Positions 12,778 to 26,600 are shown, counted from the stretch's first letter. The stretch is DNA of 64,000 nucleotides from Ochotona curzoniae (GCF_017591425.1 NW_024467103.1:310001-374000), one strand, 5' to 3'. Numbers and translations: made by a program. Notes: a model not told the origin generated them from the sequence alone.

Positions 12778-14823
12778 TAGCTGAAGGAGCAGGACAGGTC
12801 TTCCATTGCGAATATGACTCCACCTGCCTCAGGAACTTCACATACCATCAGCTTTCCTACCAGATGTCCCGGAAACCCACTTGGGTACCCCTCTCGTCCA
12901 ATGCCCATTGAGCCCAGGATAACGAAATTAGCCATGTTGAACACCCACACAAAACAACCATGTGGATCCTCACTCATGGCATTAAGAAGTCCACATCCAG
13001 AGACAAGTTCAGCGCCCAAGCCATTTCCAGCTACCATGGAAACCAAGTGCTCTGGCAGCACATATTTCTGAAAGTGGATGTGACACCTAGGGTTCTCAGT
13101 GTGTTGGTGAATGGCACCTTGCCGAAGGAGCAGCACAGCACTTCAAGTGCCAAAACAACTCCAAGTGCCTCAGGAACTTCACATACCATCAGCTTTCCTA
13201 CCAGATGTCCCGGAAACCCACTTGGGTACCCCTCTCGTCCAATGCCCATTGAGCCCAGGATGATGAAATTAGCCATGTTGAACACCCACACAAAACAACC
13301 ATGTGGATCCTCACTCAAGGCGCTAAGAAGTCCACATCCAGAGACTAGTTCAGCGCCCAAGCCATTTCCAGCTGCCATGGAAAACAAGTGCTCTGGCAGC
13401 ACATATGTCTGAAAGTGGATGTGACACCTAGGGATCTCAGTGTGTTGGTGAATGGCAACTTGCCGAAGGAGCAGCACAGCTCTTCCAGTGCCAAAACGAC
13501 TCCACCTGCCTCAGGAACTTCACATACCATCAGCTTTCCTAGCAGATGTCCCGGAAACCGAGTTCTGTCCCATCTTGTCCAATGCCCATTGAGCCCAGGA
13601 TGATGAAATCAGGCATGTTGAACACCCACACAAAACAACCATGTGGATCCTGACTCAAGGCGCTAAGAAGTCCACATCCAGAGACAAGTTCAGCGCCCAA
13701 GCCATTTCCAGCTCCCATGGAAACCAAGTGCTCTGGCAGCACATATGTCTGAAAGTGGATGTGACACCCAGGGATCTCAGTGTGTTGGTGAACGGCACCT
13801 TGCCGAAGGAGCAGCACAGCTCTTCCAGTGCCAAAACGACTCCACCAGCCTCAGGAACTTCACATACCATCAGCTTTCCTACCAGATGTCCCGGAAACCG
13901 ACTTGGGTACCATCTCGTCCAATGCCCATTGAGCCCAGGAGAATGAAATCATGCATGCTGAACACCCACACAAAACAACCATGTGGATCCTGACTCAAGG
14001 CGCTAAGAAGTCCACATCCAGAGCCAAGTTCAGCGCCCAAGCCATTTCCAGCTACCATGGAAACCAAGTGCTCTGGCAGCACATAGGTCTGAAATTGGAT
14101 GTGACACCCAGGGATCTCAGTGTGTTGGTGAACGGCAACTTGCCGAAGGAGCAGCACAGCTCTTCCAGTGCCAAAACGACTCCACCTGCCTCAGGAACTT
14201 CACATACCATCAGCTTTCCTAGCAGATGTCCCGGAAACCGAGTTGGGTGCCATCTCGTACAATGCCCATTGAGTCCACGATGATAAAATTAGGCATGGTG
14301 AACACCCACACAAAACAACCATGTGGATCCTGACTCAAGGCGCTAAGAAGTCCACATCCAGAGACAAGTTCAGCGCCCAAGCCATTTCCACCTACCATGG
14401 AAACCAAGTGCTCTGGCAGAACATATGTCTGAAAGAGGATGTGACACCTAGGATCTCAGTGTGTTGGTGAATGGCAACTTGCCGAAGGAGCAGCACAGCT
14501 CTTCCAGTGCCAAAACGACTCCACCTGCCTCAGGAATTTCACATACCATCAGCTTTCCTAGCAGATGTCCCGGAAACCGACTTGGGTCCCATCTTGTCCA
14601 ATGCCCATTGAGCCCAGGATGATGAAATCAAGCATGTTGAACACCCACCCCACACAAAACAACCATGTAGATCCTGACTCAAGGCGCTAAGAAGTCCACA
14701 TCCAGAGACAAGTTCAGTGCCCAAGCCATTTCCAGCTACCATGGAAACCAAGTGCTCTGGCAGCACATATGTCTGAAAGTGGATGTGACACCTAGGGATC
14801 TCAGTGTGTTGGTGAACGGCAAC
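12778..14823 (+). repeat. 6-monomer unit with a duplicated A type (2,046 bp)
   Basis: Six monomers, but the 'cacttgggtacccctctcg' tail of type A appears twice in succession (about 12890 and 13219) and the typical B tail ('catgttgtcc') is absent. A C-like monomer ('gttctgtcccatcttgtcc', about 13562), D (about 13900), E (about 14270) and F (about 14580) follow. The length matches the regular unit although the composition differs, as compensating exchanges would produce. Confidence 0.8.
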
Positions 14824-16868
14824 TAGCTGAAGGAGCAGGACAGGTCTTCCAGTGCCAATATGACTCCACCAGCCTCAGGAACTTCACATACCATCAGCTT
14901 TCCTACCAGATGTCCCGGAAACCCACTTGGGTACCCCTCTCGTCCAATGCCCATTAAGCCCAGGATGATGAAATTAGCCATGTTGAACACCCACTCAAAA
15001 CAACCATGTGGATCCTCACTCAAGGCGCTAAGAAGTCCACATCCAGAGACAAGTTCAGCGCCCAAGCCATTTCCAGCTACCATGGAAACCAAGTGCTCTG
15101 GCAGCACATATGTCTGAAAGTGGATGTGACACCTAGGGATCTCAGTGCGTTGGTGAATGGCACCTTGCCGAAGGAGCAGCACAGCTCTTCAAGTGCCAAA
15201 ACGACTCCACCTGCCTCAGGAACTTCACATACTATCAGCTTTACTAGCAGATGTCCCGGAAACCGAGTTCTGTCCCATGTTGTGCAATGCACATTGAGCC
15301 CAGGATGATGAAATTTGCCATGTTGAACACCCACACAAAACAAACATGTGGATCCTCACTCAATTCGCTAAGAAGTCCACATCCAGAGACAAGTTGAGCG
15401 CCCAAGCCATTTCCAGCTCCCATGGAAACCAAGTGCTCTGGCAGCACATATGTCTGAAAGTGGATGTGACACCTAGGGATCTCAGTGCGTTGGTGAATGG
15501 CAACTTGCCGAAGGAGCAGCACAGCTCTTCCAGTGCCAAAACGACTCCACCTGCCTCAGGAACTTCACATACCATCAGCTTTCCTACCAGATGTCCCGGA
15601 AACCGAGTTCTGTCCCATCTCTTCCAATGCCCATTGAGCCCAGGATGATGAAATCAGGCATGATGAACACGCACACAAAACAACCATGTAGATCCTGACT
15701 CAAGGGACTAAGAAGTCCACATCCAGAGACAAGTTCAGCGCCCAAGCCATTTCCAGCTCCCATGGAAACCAAGTGCTCTGGCAGCACATATGTCTGAAAG
15801 TGGATGTGACACCTAGGGATCTCAGTGTGTTGGTGAACGGCACCTTTCCGAAGGAGCAGCACAGCTCTTCCAGTGCCAAAACGACTCCACCAGCCTCAGG
15901 AACTTCACATACCATCAGTTTTCCTACCATATGTCCCGGAAACCCACTTGGGTACCATCTCGTCCAATGCCCATTGAGCCCAGGAGGATGAAATCATGCA
16001 TGCTGAACACCCACACAAAACAACCATGTGGATCCTGACTCAAGGCGCTAAGAAGTCCACATCCAGAGACAAGTTCAGCGCCCAAGCCATTTCCAGCTAC
16101 CGTGGAAACCAAGTGCTCTGGCAGCACATAGGTCTGAAATTGGATGTGACACCCAGGGATCTCAGTGTGTTGGTGAACGGCAACTTGCCGAAGGAGCAGC
16201 ACAGGTCTTCCAGTGCCAAAACGACTCCACCTGCCTCAGGAACTTCACATACCATCAGCTTTCCTAGCAGATGTCCCGGAAACCGAGTTGGGTGCCATCT
16301 CGTACAATGCCCATTGAGCCGAGGATGATGAAATTAGGCATGATGAACACGCACACAAAACAACCATGTGGATCCTGACTCAAGGCGCTAAGAAGTCCAC
16401 ATCCAGAGACAAGTTCAGCGCCCAAGCCATTTCCAGCTACCATGGAAACCAAGTGCTCTGGCAGAACATATGTCTGAAAGAGGATGTCACACCTAGGATC
16501 TCAGTGTGTTGGTGAATGGCAACTTGCCGAAGGAGCAGCACAGCTCTTCCAGTGCCAAAACGACTCCACCTGCCTCAGGAATTTCACATACCATCAGCTT
16601 TCCTAGCAGATGTCCCGGAAACCGACTTGGGTCCCATCTTGTCCAATGCCCATTGAGCCGAGGATGATGAAATCAAGCATGTTGAACACCCACCCCACAC
16701 AAAACAACCATGTGGATCCTGACTCATGGCATTAAGAAGTCCACATCCAGAGACAAGTTCAGTGCCCAAGCCATTTCCAGCTACCATGGAAACCAAGTGC
16801 TCTGGCAGCACATATGTCTGAAAGTGGATGTGACACCTAGGGATCTCAGTGTGTTGGTGAACGGCAAC
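14824..16868 (+). repeat. 6-monomer higher-order unit A-B-C-D-E-F (2,045 bp)
   Basis: Regular copy. A ends in 'gggtacccctctcg' (about 14930). B has 'catgttgtgcaatgcacat' (about 15276). C has 'gttctgtcccatctcttcc' (about 15607). D has 'gggtaccatctcg' (about 15950) and 'catgcatgctgaac'. E ends in 'gagccgaggatgatgaaatt' (about 16315) instead of the older 'gagtccacgatgataaaatt'. F has the one-base-short 'acctaggatctc' (about 16491). A shared junction 'cacccactcaaaac' near 14988 has lost two bases and is inherited by the next two units. Confidence 0.88.
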
Positions 16869-18912
16869 TAGCTGAAGGAGCAGGACAGGTCTTCCAGTGC
16901 CAATATGACTCCACCTGCCTCAGGAACTTCACATACCATCAGCTTTCCTACCAGATGTCCCGGAAACCCACTTGGGTACCCCTCTCGTCCAATGCCCATT
17001 GAGCCCAGGATGATGAAATTAGCCATGTTGAACACCCACTCAAAACAACCATGTGGATCCTCACTCAAGGCGCTAAGAAGTCCACATCCAGAGACAAGTT
17101 CAGCGCCCAAGCCATTTCCAGCTACCATGGAAACCAAGTGCTCTGGCAGCACATATGTCTGAAAGTGGATGTGACACCTAGGGATCTCAGTGTGTTGGTG
17201 AATGGCACCTTGCCGAAGGAGCAGCACAGCTCTTCAAGTGCCAAAACGACTCCACCTGCCTCAGGAACTTCACATACCATCAGCTTTCCTAGCAGATGTC
17301 CCGGAAACCGAGTTCTGTCCCATGTTGTCCAATGCACATTGAGCCCAGGATGATGAAATTTGCCATGTTGAACACCCACACAAAACAACCATGTGGATCC
17401 TCACTCAAGGCGCTAAGAAGTCCACATCCAGAGACAAGTTCAGCGCCCAAGCCATTTCCAGCTACCATGGAAACCAAGTGCTCTGGCAGCACATATGTCT
17501 GAAAGTGGATGTGACACCTAGGGATCTCAGTGCGTTGGTGAATGGCAACTTGCCGAAGGAGCAGCACAGCTCTTCCAGTGCCAAAACGACTCCACCTGCC
17601 TCAGGAACTTCACATACCATCAGCTTTCCTACCAGATGTCCCGGAAACCGAGTTCGGTCCCATCTCTTCCAATGCCCATTGAGCCAGGATGATGAAATCA
17701 GGCATGATGAACACGCACACAAAACAACCATGTAGATCCTGACTCAAGGGACTAAGAAGTCCACATCCAGAGACAAGTTCAGCGCCCAAGCCATTTCCAG
17801 CTCCCATGGAAACCAAGTGCTCTGGCAGCACATATGTCTGAAAGTGGATGTGACACCTAGGGATCTCAGTGTGTTGGTGAACGGCACCTTGCCGAAGGAG
17901 CAGCACAGCTCTTCCAGTGCCAAAACGACTCCACCAGCCTCAGGAACTTCACATACCATCAGTTTTCCTACCATATGTCCCGGAAACCCACTTGGGTACC
18001 ATCTCGTCCAATGCCCATTGTGCCCAGGAGGATGAAATCATGCATGCTGAACACCCACACAAAACAACCATGTGGATCCTGACTCAAGGCGCTAAGAAGT
18101 CCACATCCAGAGACAAGTTCAGCGCCCAAGCCATTTCCAGCTACCGTGGAAACCAAGTGCTCTGGCAGCACATAGGTCTGAAATTGGATGTGACACCTAG
18201 GGATCTCAGTGTGTTGCTGAACGGCAACTTGCCGAAGGAGCAGCACAGGTCTTCCAGTGCCAAAACGACTCCACCTGCCTCAGGAACTTCACATACCATC
18301 AGCTTTCCTAGCAGCTGTCCCGGAAACCGAGTTGGGTGCCATCTCGTCCAATGCCCATTGAGCCGAGGAGGATGAAATTAGGCATGATGAACACGCACAC
18401 AAAACAACCATGTGGATCCTGACTCAAGGCGCTAAGAAGTCCACATCCAGAGACAAGTTCAGCGCCCAAGCCATTTCCAGCTACCATGGAAACCAAGTGC
18501 TCTGGCAGAACATATGTCTGAAAGAGGATGTCACACCTAGGATCTCAGTGTGTTGGTGAATGGCAACTTGCCGAAGGAGCAGCACAGCTCTTCCAGTGCC
18601 AAAACGACTCCACCTGCCTCAGGAATTTCACATACCATCAGCTTTCCTAGCAGATGTCCCGGAAACCGACTTGGGTCCCATCTTGTCCAATGCCCATTGA
18701 GCCGAGGATGATGAAATCAAGCATGTTGAACACCCACCCCACACAAAACAACCATGTGGATCCTGACTCATGGCATTAAGAAGTCCACATCCAGAGACAA
18801 GTTCAGCGCCCAAGCCATTTCCAGCTACCATGGAAACCAAGTGCTCTGGCAGCACATATGTCTGAAAGTGGATGTGACACCTAGGGATCTCAGTGTGTTG
18901 GTGAACGGCAAC
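16869..18912 (+). repeat. 6-monomer higher-order unit A-B-C-D-E-F (2,044 bp)
   Basis: Same order as the previous unit, with the shared 'cacccactcaaaac' junction (about 17034) and the 'ctaccatatgtcccgg' variant in the D monomer (about 17969, also at 15925). The E monomer carries the earliest isolated 'agcagctgtcc' (18310-18320) and 'gtgttgctgaacgg' (about 18211), forms that later predominate in the homogenised zone. Confidence 0.88.
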
Positions 18913-21293
18913 TAGCTGAAGGAGCAGGACAGGTCTTCCAGTGCCAATATGACTCCACCTGCCTCAGGAACTTCACATACCATCAGCTTTCCTACCAGAT
19001 GTCCCGGAAACCCACTTGGGTACCCCTCTCGTCCAATGCCCATTGAGCCCAGGATGATGAAATTAGCCATGTTGAACACCCACTCAAAACAACCATGTGG
19101 ATCCTCACTCAAGGCGCTAAGAAGTCCACATCCAGAGACAAGTTCAGCGCCCAAGCCATTTCCAGCTACCGTGGAAACCAAGTGCTCTGGCAGCACATAG
19201 GTCTGAAAGTGGATGTGACACCTAGGGATCTCAGTGTGTTGGTGAATGGCACCTTGCCGAAGGAGCAGCACAGCTCTTCAAGTGCCAAAACGACTCCACC
19301 TGCCTCAGGAACTTCACATACCATCAGCTTTCCTACCAGATGTCCCGGAAACCGAGTTCTGTCCCATGTTGTCCAATGCACATTGAGCCCAGGATGATGA
19401 AATTTGCCATGTTGAACACCCACACAAAACAACCATGTGGATCCTCACTCAAGGCGCTGAGATCTCCACATCCAGAGACAAGTTCAGCGCCCAAGCCATT
19501 TCCAGCTACCATGGAAACCAAGTGCTCTGGCAGCACATATGTCTGATAGTGGATGTGACACCTAGGGATCTCAGTGTGTTGGTGAATGGCAACTTGCCGA
19601 AGGAGCAGCACAGCTCTTCCAGTGCCAAAACGACTCCACCTGCCTCAGGAACTTCACATACCATCAGCTTTCCTAGCAGATGTCCCGGAAACCGAGTTCT
19701 GTCCCATCTCGTCCAATGCACATTGAGCCAGGATGATGAAATCAGGCATGTTGAACACGCCACACAAAACAACCATGTAGATCCTGACTCAAGGCGACTA
19801 AGAAGTCCACATCCAGAGACAAGTTCAGCGCCCAAGCCATTTCCAGCTCCCATGGAAACCAAGTGCTCTGGCAGCACATATGTCTGAAAGTGGATGTGAC
19901 ACCTAGGGATCTCAGTGTGTTGGTGAATGGCAACTTGCCGAAGGAGCAGCACAGCTCTTCCAGTGCCAAAACGACTCCACCTGCCTCAGGAACTTCACAT
20001 ACCATCAGTTTTCCTACCAGATGTCCCGGAAACCCAGTTGGGTGCCATCCCGTCCAATGCCCATTGAGCCCAGGATGATGAAATCTTGCATGCTGAACAC
20101 CCACACAAAACAACCATGTCGATCCTGACTCAAGGCGCTAAGAAGTCCACATCCAGAGACAAGTTCAGCGCCCAAGCCATTCCCAGCTACCATGGAAACC
20201 AAGTGCTCTGGCAGCACATATGTCTGAAAGTGGATGTGACACCTAGGGATCTCAGTGTGTTGCTGAATGGCAACTTGCCGAAGGAGCAGCACAGCTCTTC
20301 CAGTGCCAAAACGACTCCACCTGCCTCAGGAACTTCACATACCATCAGCTTTCCTAGCAGATGTCCCGGAAACCGAGTTGGGTGCCATCTCGTACAATGC
20401 CCATTGAGCTCAGGATGATGAAATTCGCCATGTTGAACACGCACACAAAACAACCATGTAGATCCTGACTCAAGGCGCTAAGAAGTCCACATCCAGAGAC
20501 AAGTTCAGCGCCCAAGCCATTTCCAGCTACCATGGAAACCAAGTGCTCGGGCAGAACATATGTTTGAAAGAGGATGTGACACCTAGGATCTCAGTGTGTT
20601 GGTGAATGGCAACTTGCCGAAGGAGCAGCACAGCTCTTCCAGTGCCAAAACGACTCCACCTGCCTCAGGAACTTCACATACCATCAGCTTTCCTACGCAG
20701 ATGTCCCGGAAACCGACTTGGGTCCCATCTTGTCCAATGCCCATTGAGCCCAGGATGATGAAATCAGGCATGTTGAACAGCCACACAAAACAACCATGTA
20801 GATCCTGACTCAAGGCGCTAAGAAGTCCACATCCAGAGACAAGTTCAGCGCCCAAGCCATTTCCAGCTACCATGGAAACCAAGTGCTCTGGCAGCACATA
20901 TGTCTGAAAGTGGATGTGACACCTAGGATCTCAGTGTGTTGGTGAATGGCAACTTGCCGAAGGAGCAGCACAGCTCTTCCAGTGCCAAAACGACTCCACC
21001 TGCCTCAGGAACTTCACATACCATCAGCTTTCCTAGCAGATGTCCCGGAAACCGACTGGGTCCCATCTTGTCCAATGCCCATTGAGCCCAGGATGATGAA
21101 ATCAGCATGTTGAACACACCCACACAAAACAACCATGTGGATCCTGACTCAAGGCGCTAAGAAGTCCACATCCAGAGACAAGTTCAGCGCCCAAGCCATT
21201 TCCAGCTACCATGGAAACCAAGTGCTCTGGCAGCACATATGTCTGAAAGTGGATGTGACACCTAGGGATCTCAGTGTGTTGGTGAATGGCAAC
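18913..21293 (+). repeat. 7-monomer higher-order unit (2,381 bp)
   Basis: A, B and C types as before, then a D position with a right-zone-like 'cccagttgggtgccatcccg' (about 20033), an E position, and two F-like monomers in a row ('cttgggtcccatcttg', about 20717, and a one-base-short 'gactgggtcccatcttg', about 21054). A base insertion gives 'tacgcagatg' at about 20694. The extra F accounts for the seventh monomer. Regularity breaks down here. Confidence 0.8.
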
Positions 21294-23690
21294 TAGCTGA
21301 AGGAGCAGGACAGGTCTTCCAGTGCCAATATGACTCCACCTGCCTCAGGAACTTCACATACCATCAGCTTTCCTACCAGATGTCCCGGAAACCCACTTGG
21401 GTACCCATCTCGTCCAATGCCCATTGAGCCCAGGATGATGAAATTAGCCATGTTGAACACCCACACAAAACAACCATGTGGATCCTGACTCAAGGCGCTA
21501 AGAAGTCCACATCCAGAGACAAGTTCAGCGCCCAAGCCATTTCCAGCTACCATGGAAACCAAGTGCTCTGGCAGCACATATGTCTGAAAGTGGATGTGAC
21601 ACCTAGGGATCTCAGTGTGTTGGTGAATGGCAACTTGCCGAAGGAGCAGCACAGCTCTTCCAGTGCCAAAACGACTCCACCTGCCTCAGGAACTTCACAT
21701 ACCATCAGCTTTCCTAGCAGATGTCCCGGAAACCGAGTTCTGTCCCATCTCTGTCCAATGCCCATTGAGCCAGGATGATGAAATCAGGCATGATGAACAC
21801 CCACACAAAACAACCATGTAGATCCTGACTCAAGGCGACTAAGAAGTCCACATCCAGAGACAAGTTCAGCGCCCAAGCCATTTCCAGCTACCATGGAAAC
21901 CAAGTGCTCTGGCAGCACATATGTCTGAAAGTGGATGTGACACCTAGGGATCTCAGTGTGTTGGTGAATGGCAACTTGCCGAAGGAGCAGCACAGGTCTT
22001 CCAGTGCCAAAACGACTCCACCTGCCTCAGGAACTTCACATACCATCAGCTTTCCTACCAGATGTCCCGGAAACCCACTTGGGTACCCCTCTCGTCCAAT
22101 GCCCATTGAGCTCAGGATGATGAAATTTGCCATGTTGAACACCCACCCCACACAAAACAACCATGTGGATCCTGACTCATGGCATTAAGAAGTCCACATC
22201 CAGAGACAAGTTCAGCGCCCAAGCCATTTCCAGCTCCCATGGAAACCAAGTGCTCTGGCAGCACATATGTCTGAAAGAGGATGTGACACCTAGGGATCTC
22301 AGTGTGTTGGTGAATGGCAACTTGCCTGAAGGAGTAGCACAGCTCTTCCAGTGCCAAAACGACTCCACCTGCCTCAGGAACTTCACATACCATCAGCTTT
22401 CCTACCAGATGTCCCGGATACCGAGTTCTGTCCCATCACTTCCAATGCCCATTGAGCCAGAGAATGATGAAATCAGGCATGTTGAACACGCACACAAAAC
22501 AACCATGTAGATCCTGACTGAAAGGACTAAGAAGTCCACATCCAGAGACAAGTTCAGCGCCCAAGCCATTTCCAGCTACCATGGAAACCAAGTGCTCTGG
22601 CAGCACATATGTCTGAAAGTGGATGTGACACCTAGGGATCTCAGTGTGTTGGTGAATGGCAACTTGCCGAAGGAGCAGCACAGGTCTTCCAGTCCCAAAA
22701 CGACTCCACCTGCCTCAGGAACTTCACATACCATCAGCTTTCCTACCAGATGCCCCGGAAACGGACTTGGGACCCATCTTGTCCAATGCCCATTGAGCCC
22801 AGGATGATGAAACAACCAGGCATGTTGAACACCCACACAAAACAACCATCTGGATCCGCACTCAAGGCACTAAGAAGTCCACATCCAGAGACAAGTTCAG
22901 CGCCCAAGCCATTTCCAGCTACCATGGAAACCATGTGATCTGGCAGCACATATGTCTGAAAGTGGATGTGACACCTAGGGATCTCAGTGTGTTGGTGAAT
23001 GGCACCTTGCCGAAGGAGCAGCACAGCTCTTCCAGTGCCAAAACCACTCCACCTGCCTCAGGAACTTCACATACCATCAGGTTTCCTACCCGATGTCCCA
23101 GAAACCGACTTGGGTCCCATCTTGTCCAATGCCCATTGAGCCCAGGATGATGAAACCAGGCATGTTGAACACCCACGCCACACAAAACAACCATGTGGAT
23201 CCTGACTCAAGGCGCTAAAAAGTCCACATCCAGCGACAAGTTCAGCGCCCAAGCCATTTCCAGCTACCATGGAAACCAAGTGCTCTGGCAGCACATATGT
23301 CTGAAAGTGGATGTGACACCTAGGGATCTCAGTGTGTTGGTGAATGGCACCTTGCCGAAGGAGCAGCACAGCTCTTCCAGTGCCAAAATGACTCCACCTG
23401 CCTCAGCAACTTCACATACCATCAGCTTTCCTACCAGATGTCCCGGAAACCGAGTTCTGTCCCATCTTGTCCAATGCCCATTGAGCTCAGGATGATGAAA
23501 TTCGCCATGTTGAACACCCACACAAAACAACCATGTGGATCCTCACTCAAGGCGCTGAGATCTCCACATCCAGAGACAAGTTCAGCGCCCAAGCCATTTC
23601 CAGCTACCATGGAAACCAAGTGCTCTGGCAGCACATATGTCTGAAAGTGGATGTGACACCTAGGATCTCAGTGTGTTGGTGAATGGCAAC
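21294..23690 (+). repeat. Last marker-delimited interval, 7 monomers (2,397 bp)
   Basis: Begins with a regular A monomer, but later monomers do not follow the A-F order. Unusual forms include 'gcctgaaggagtagcacag' (about 22324), 'gactgaaaggactaag' (about 22516), 'gaaaccatgtgatctgg' (about 22927) and 'aggtttcctacccgatg' (about 23079). It ends at the last 'tagctgaagg' marker of the window (23691). Confidence 0.8.
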
Positions 23691-26600
23691 TAGCTGAAGG
23701 AGAAGGACAGGTCATCCATTGCCAATATGACTCCACCTGCCTCAGGCACTTCACATACCATCAGCTTTCCTACCAGATGTCCCGGAAACTCACTTGGGTA
23801 CCCATCTCGTCCAATGCCCATTGAGCCCAGGATGATGAAATTAGCCATGTTGAACACCCACACAAAACAACCATGTGGATCCTCACTCAAAGCGCTAAGA
23901 AGTCCACATCCAGAGACAAGTTCAGCGCCCAAGCCATTTCCAGCTACCATGGAAACCAAGTGCTCGGGCAGCACATATTTCTGAAAGTGGATGTGACACC
24001 TAGGGTTCTCAGTGTGTTGGTGAATGGCAACTTGCCGAAGGAGCAGGACAAGTCTTCCAGTGCCAAAACAACTCCAAGTGCCTCAGGAACTTCACATACC
24101 ATCAGCTTTCCTACCAGATGTCCCGGAAACCGAGTTCTGTCCCATCTTGTCCAATGCCCATTGAGCCGAGGATGATGAAATTTGCCATGTTGAACACCCA
24201 CCCCACACAAAACAACCATGTGGATCCTGACTCATGGCACTAAGAAGTCCACATCCAGAGACAAGTTCAGCGCCCAAGCCATTTCCAGCTACCATGGAAA
24301 CCAAGTGCTCTGGCAGCACATATGTCTGAAAGAGGATGTGACACCTAGGGATCTCAGTGTGTTGGTGAATGGCAACTTGCTGAAGGAGCAGCACAGCTCT
24401 TCCAGTGCCAAAACGACTCCACCTGCCTCAGGAACTTCACATACCATCAGCTTTCCTAGCAGATGTCCCGGAAACCCACTTGGGTCCCATCTTGTCCAAT
24501 GCCCAGTGAGCCCAGGATGATGAAAACATGCATGTTGAATATCCACACAAAACAACCATGTAGATCCTGACTCAAGGCGCTAAGAAGTCCACATCCAGAG
24601 ACAAGTTCAGCGCCCAAGCCATTTCCAGCTACCATGGAAACCAAGTGCTCTGGCAGCACATATGCCTGAAAGAAGATGTGAGAAACAGGGATCTCAGTGT
24701 ATTGGTTAATGGCAACTTGCCGAAGGAGCAGCACAGCTCTTCCAGTGCCAAAACGACTCCACCTGTATCAGGAACTTTACATACCATCAGCTTTCCTACC
24801 AGATGTCCCGGAAACCCACTTGGGTCCCGTCTTGTCCAATGCCCATTGAGCCCAGGATGATGAAATTTTCCATGTTGAACAGCCACACAAAACAACCATG
24901 TAGATCCTGACTCAAGGCGCTAAGAAGTCCACATCCAGAGACAAGTTCAATGCCCAAGCCATTTCCAGCTACCATGGAAACCAAGTGCTCTGGCAGCACA
25001 TATGTCTGAAAGAGGATGTGAGACCCAGGGATCTAAGTGTGTTGGTGAATGGCAACTTGCCGAAGGAGCAGCACAGCTCGTCCAGTGCCAAAACGACTCC
25101 ACCTGCCTCAGGAACTTCACATACCATCAGCTTTCCTAGCAAATGTCCCGGAAACCCACTTGGGTCCCATCTCGTCCAATGCCGATTGAGCCCAGGATGA
25201 TGAAATCAGGCATGTTGAACACCCACCAAAACAACCATGTAGATCCTGACTCAAGGCGCTAAGAAGTCCACATCCAGAGACAAGTTCAGCGCCCAAGCCA
25301 TTTCCAGCTACCATGGAAACCAAGTGCTCTGGCAGCACATATGTCTGAAAGTGGATGTGACACTAGGGATCTCAGTGTGTTGGTGAATGGCAACTTGCCG
25401 AAGAGCAGCACAGCTCTTCCAGTGCCAAAATGACTCCACCTGCCTCAGGAACTTCACATACCATCAGCTTTCCTAGCAGATGTCCCGGAACCCAGTTGGG
25501 TGCCATCTCGTCCAATGCCCATTGAGCCCAGGATGATGATATCAGGCATGTTGAACATCCACACAAAACAACCATGTAGATCCTGACTCAAGGCGCTAAG
25601 AAGTCCACATCCAGAGACAAGTTCAGCGCCCAAGCCATTTCCAGCTACCATGGAAACCAAGTGCTCTGGCAGCACATATGTCTGAAAGTGGATGTGACAC
25701 CTAGGGATCTCAGTGTGTTGGTGAATGGCAACTTGCCGAAGGAGCAGCACAGCTCTTCCAGTGCCAAAACGACTCCACCTGCCTCAGGAACTTCACATAC
25801 CATCAGCTTTCCTAGCAGATGTCCCGGAAACCCAGTTGGGTGCCATCTCGTCCAATGCCCATTGAGCCAAGGATGATGAAATCAGGCATGTTGAACACCC
25901 ACACAAAACAACCATGTAGATCCTGACTCAAGGCGCTAAGAAGTCCACATCCAGAGACAAGTTCAGCGCCCAAGCCATTTCCAGCTCCCATGGAAACCAA
26001 GTACTCTGGCAGCACATATGTCTGAAAGTGGATGTGACACCTAGGGATCTCAGTGTGTTGGTGAATGGCAACTTGCCGAAGGAGCAGCACAGGTCTTCCA
26101 GTGCCAAAACGACTCCACCTGCCTCAGGAACTTCACATACCATCAGCTTTCCTAGCAGATGTCCCGGAAACCCACTTGGGACACATCTAATCAACTGCCC
26201 ATTGAGCCCAGGATGATGAAATCAGGCATGTTGAACACCCACACAAAACAACCATGTAGATCCTGACTCAAGGCGCTAAGAAGTCCACATCCAGAGACAA
26301 GTTCAGCGCCCAAGCCATTTCCAGCTACCATGGAAACCAAGTGCTCTGGCAGCACATATGTCTGAAAGTGGATGTGACACCTAGGGATCTCAGTGTGTTG
26401 GTGAATGGCAACTTGCCGAAGGAGCAGCACAGCTCTTCCAGTGCCAAAACGACTCCACCTGCCTCAGGAACTTCACATACCATCAGCTTTCCTACCAGAT
26501 GTCCCGGAAACCCACTTGGGTCCCATCTTGTCCAATGCCCATTGAGCCCAGGATGATGAAATCAGGCATGTTGAACACCCACACAAAACAACCATGTAGA

